DNA of 63,786 bases from Rhodocyclaceae bacterium (lineage in GTDB: Bacteria > Pseudomonadota > Gammaproteobacteria > Burkholderiales > Rhodocyclaceae): positions 1 to 63,786 of the forward strand of contig JAQTNA010000024.1 of the NCBI GenBank assembly GCA_028714035.1, in the 5' to 3' direction. Below the pieces are notes generated by a model. It had not been told where the DNA came from. It made no database searches and saw only the letters and a list, made by a program, of their open reading frames with translations. This document shows positions 61,979-63,786 of the stretch, in pieces (the stretch's first letter is position 1; each line of letters opens with the position of its first letter). A program made the position numbers and the translations under genes.

Positions 61979-63447
61979 CACTGATTTCTTCCCGTCGCAG
62001 ACAAGATCATGACCTTCAACTCGGCAAGATGGGCCCGGTTGATCAAGAGCGAGGCAACCGTGTAAACCAGAACGCCGGCACCGACCAGCAGGCCAAAACG
62101 CAGGCCGATGGGCATATCGGGAAGTCCCGCTGCGGCGACTCGCACCATGCCCATCATGATGAGCGCACAGAGAAAGGGGCGCCACAGGGTGAGGTGAAAG
62201 TCTTTCAGCGACAACCCGACCAGGCGAAAGGCAAAGAAGATGCTGAAGTAGAAGACGACAAAGGTGGCAAAGGCATAGCCGGCGGCAACGCCGAGGATAT
62301 TCCATTGCAGGCCGATTGCCAGAGCAAGAACCAGAACTGGGGTGCTACCCAGCGAAACCAGGAAGAGTTGCCGCACCTTGCCTTGGCTCATGTAAATCGA
62401 GCCCACCGTGGACGAAATGCTTTGCAGCAGCCCGACCCAGGACAGTATTTGCAATATGGGCAGCATGGGGACCCATTTTTCGCCGAAAACGAACCGGATG
62501 AATTCGTCGGCGACGGCGAAAAGACCCATCATCATGGGAAAGGTGATGAGGGCAATGCCGGATATGGCCTTGAGGTAGCCTTCCCGCAGGCGTGGCAGAT
62601 CATTCTGGAGTTTGGAAAGCGTGGGAAAAAGCACCCGGACGATGACACCACTCACCTGTTGCAGGGGGTAGAGCATGAGTTGATAGGCCATCTGGTAGTA
62701 ACCCAGGGGGCCGCTGCCGATGTACTTGCCGATGAGCAGGCTATCGGTATTGCGTTGCATGTAGGTCACCATGTTGGCCCCGAACAGGCCGCCGGAAAAG
62801 CGTACCAGGTCACGGATGCTTCCCAGGGAAAACTCCGGCGACGGAAGCCAGCCGCCCAACCGGAAGATCAGGACGAGGGTGAGAGTGGAGCCCACCAGAG
62901 GTTGAGCCACCAGGCTCCATACTCCAAAGCCCTGCCAGGCCATGGTGAGTGCCACGATCGAACCGGCGACACTGCCCAGGATATTGGCCTTGGTGGTATC
63001 GGCAAAGCGCATGTCCCGGTACAGGATGGCCTGAGGCACGGCCTGGGCACCCGCCAGAAAAAGCGTGAGAGATGTGGCCGCCACCACCGGGCCGATGTCC
63101 GGATTGACGTAGAAATGCGCGACCCAGGGCGAGGCCAGAATGACGAAGATCGTCAGGACGCCCGCCACGGCCAGGTTGGCCCAGAAGGCGGAGGAGAGGG
63201 CGGTCTGGTCGTGGGATTGCCCCTGCACCACGGCCGAGCCGATGCCAAAATCGCTGAACAACTGGGCCACGCCAACGAACACCAACGCCATGCCCAAGAG
63301 GCCGAAATCCTGCGGTGTGAGCAGCCGGGCCAGAAGCACCGAGGTGGATATCTGGGTAAGTTGCTTGACGACCTGACCGCCCCCGGTCCACATCACTCCG
63401 CGCGTAGCGGCAACACCGAGGCTGACCTTGGCTTCCGGGTTACTCAC
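61978..63447 (-). CDS. Polysaccharide flippase (WzxC/TuaB-like, second copy)
   Basis: A 489-residue membrane protein with many spans. The pattern LLARLLTPQDFGLLGMALVFVG and LFSDFGIGSAVVQGQ at the N-terminus is typical of MOP/PST flippases. It resembles the one at 54344-55846 in order of motifs. It is the first of the minus-strand genes seen in this cluster and overlaps the DegT-type gene. No Wzy polymerase was recognised within the window. Confidence 0.92.
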   Translation of the reverse strand: MSNPEAKVSLGVAATRGVMWTGGGQVVKQLTQISTSVLLARLLTPQDFGLLGMALVFVGVAQLFSDFGIGSAVVQGQSHDQTALSSAFWANLAVAGVLTIFVILASPWVAHFYVNPDIGPVVAATSLTLFLAGAQAVPQAILYRDMRFADTTKANILGSVAGSIVALTMAWQGFGVWSLVAQPLVGSTLTLVLIFRLGGWLPSPEFSLGSIRDLVRFSGGLFGANMVTYMQRNTDSLLIGKYIGSGPLGYYQMAYQLMLYPLQQVSGVIVRVLFPTLSKLQNDLPRLREGYLKAISGIALITFPMMMGLFAVADEFIRFVFGEKWVPMLPILQILSWVGLLQSISSTVGSIYMSQGKVRQLFLVSLGSTPVLVLALAIGLQWNILGVAAGYAFATFVVFYFSIFFAFRLVGLSLKDFHLTLWRPFLCALIMMGMVRVAAAGLPDMPIGLRFGLLVGAGVLVYTVASLLINRAHLAELKVMILSATGRNQ

Positions 63448-63680
63448 GGGATTTGTCGCATTAGGATCGGAAGCCGAAACGTCTGCCTGGGGCTATCAAT
63501 TTCCATGGCTTTGCCGGGGGCGGAGTTTTCCGATAGGGATTCGGTAGGGGTCGGACAACGAGGGCAGAGTGGGCAGCCACCCGGCATGCCGGACTCCGAC
63601 TGGAACTAAGGTCCAGTTTAGCACAGACCACCGATAGCCCGTAAGGCGCACAGGCAGAGCGCAGGGCGATTGCACGAGTC

Positions 63681-63785
63681 TTATAGAAGACCGAGGAGGG
63701 ATTCACGGTATTGGACGTTTGAGGCGGCGCGGAGGCGCTGGACTTTGAGTCCGCCCTTGTGTTTGACGGGGGCGTAGCGGATGAG
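63681..63785 (-). CDS. C-terminal fragment of an unidentified gene at the window edge
   Basis: A minus-strand frame is open from the window end for 34 residues (LIRYAPVKHKGGLKVQRLR at the start) and stops at 63681-63683. It is too short to classify. It may be the tail of a polysaccharide gene upstream of the second flippase or of a mobile element. The gap 63448-63680 holds only a small hairpin (CTGGA-ACTAAGG-TCCAG, 63600-63616) and no recognised gene. Confidence 0.3.
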   Translation of the reverse strand, partial: LIRYAPVKHKGGLKVQRLRAASNVQYRESLLGLL

Positions 63786-63786
63786 G

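Noticed and set aside
63461-63706. An 81-codon minus-strand frame upstream of the second flippase
   Set aside because: No family resemblance, no ribosome site, and it overlaps another short frame; probably non-coding.

Overview
The window is GC-rich chromosomal DNA from a betaproteobacterium, probably a denitrifying or facultatively anaerobic member of the Rhodocyclales/Nitrosomonadales type. This is inferred from a complete periplasmic nitrate reductase operon, NapC, bacteriohemerythrin, DUF2249, a polyhydroxyalkanoate phasin, RF2 with its programmed frameshift, and dispersed REP-like palindromes. No rRNA, tRNA or CRISPR was seen. Coding density is high and nearly all genes belong to recognisable families.

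Layout. 1-102: 3' end of an IS110-type transposase cut by the window edge. 138-6648: TetR repressor divergent from an RND efflux operon (adaptor, pump, outer-membrane factor), with an AcrR-like palindrome overlapping the -10 box. 6873-12476: a redox cluster of NapC-type tetraheme cytochrome, an EB_dh-domain cytochrome with an unusual CX3CH motif, a very large membrane-embedded spermidine-synthase-like fusion, a degenerate remnant of the EB_dh cytochrome, and a bacteriohemerythrin that lacks its canonical Asp ligand. 12668-18417 (minus): napFDAGHB, preceded by a well-placed class II FNR/DNR-type promoter. 18757-20256: DUF2249 protein and a His-containing polytopic membrane protein. 20332-24257: two aminopeptidases (M18 and PepN). 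24341-28971: orphan hydrogenase-type maturation protease, phasin, clpB with a sigma-32 promoter, and a YecA/SEC-C protein. 29087-34518 (minus): a partner-switching pair (REC-PAS-SpoIIE phosphatase and REC-HATPase) next to a Pat-type protein acetyltransferase. 34782-38160: methyltransferase, prfB, crcB with DUF190, and a FitAB-type toxin-antitoxin pair. 38328-47596: hrpA carrying an in-frame palindromic repeat, YheT-like hydrolase, HNH nuclease, orphan ParA, DUF4239, WbuC cupin, Dyp peroxidase and small unknowns. 47654-51426: lactate-utilisation operon in the order lutA-lutC-lutB, with a divergent GntR/FadR-type regulator and two TGGTCNGACCA operators. 51594-63447: exopolysaccharide region with MBOAT and SGNH-like acylation proteins facing a minus-strand set of two flippases, two DegT-type aminotransferases, GT4 glycosyltransferase, nucleotidyltransferase, LegB-like dehydratase and hexapeptide acyltransferase.

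Working together, the Nap proteins, NapC, hemerythrin, DUF2249 protein and polytopic protein look like a micro-oxic/anaerobic respiratory block. The sugar nucleotidyltransferase, dehydratase, aminotransferase and acyltransferase could make an acylated amino-deoxy sugar for a surface polymer that the flippases export and MBOAT/SGNH proteins decorate. The most unusual observations are the altered redox proteins and gene remnant at 6.9-12.5 kb, the in-frame repeat in hrpA, and recurring mirrored simple-repeat arms at gene borders.
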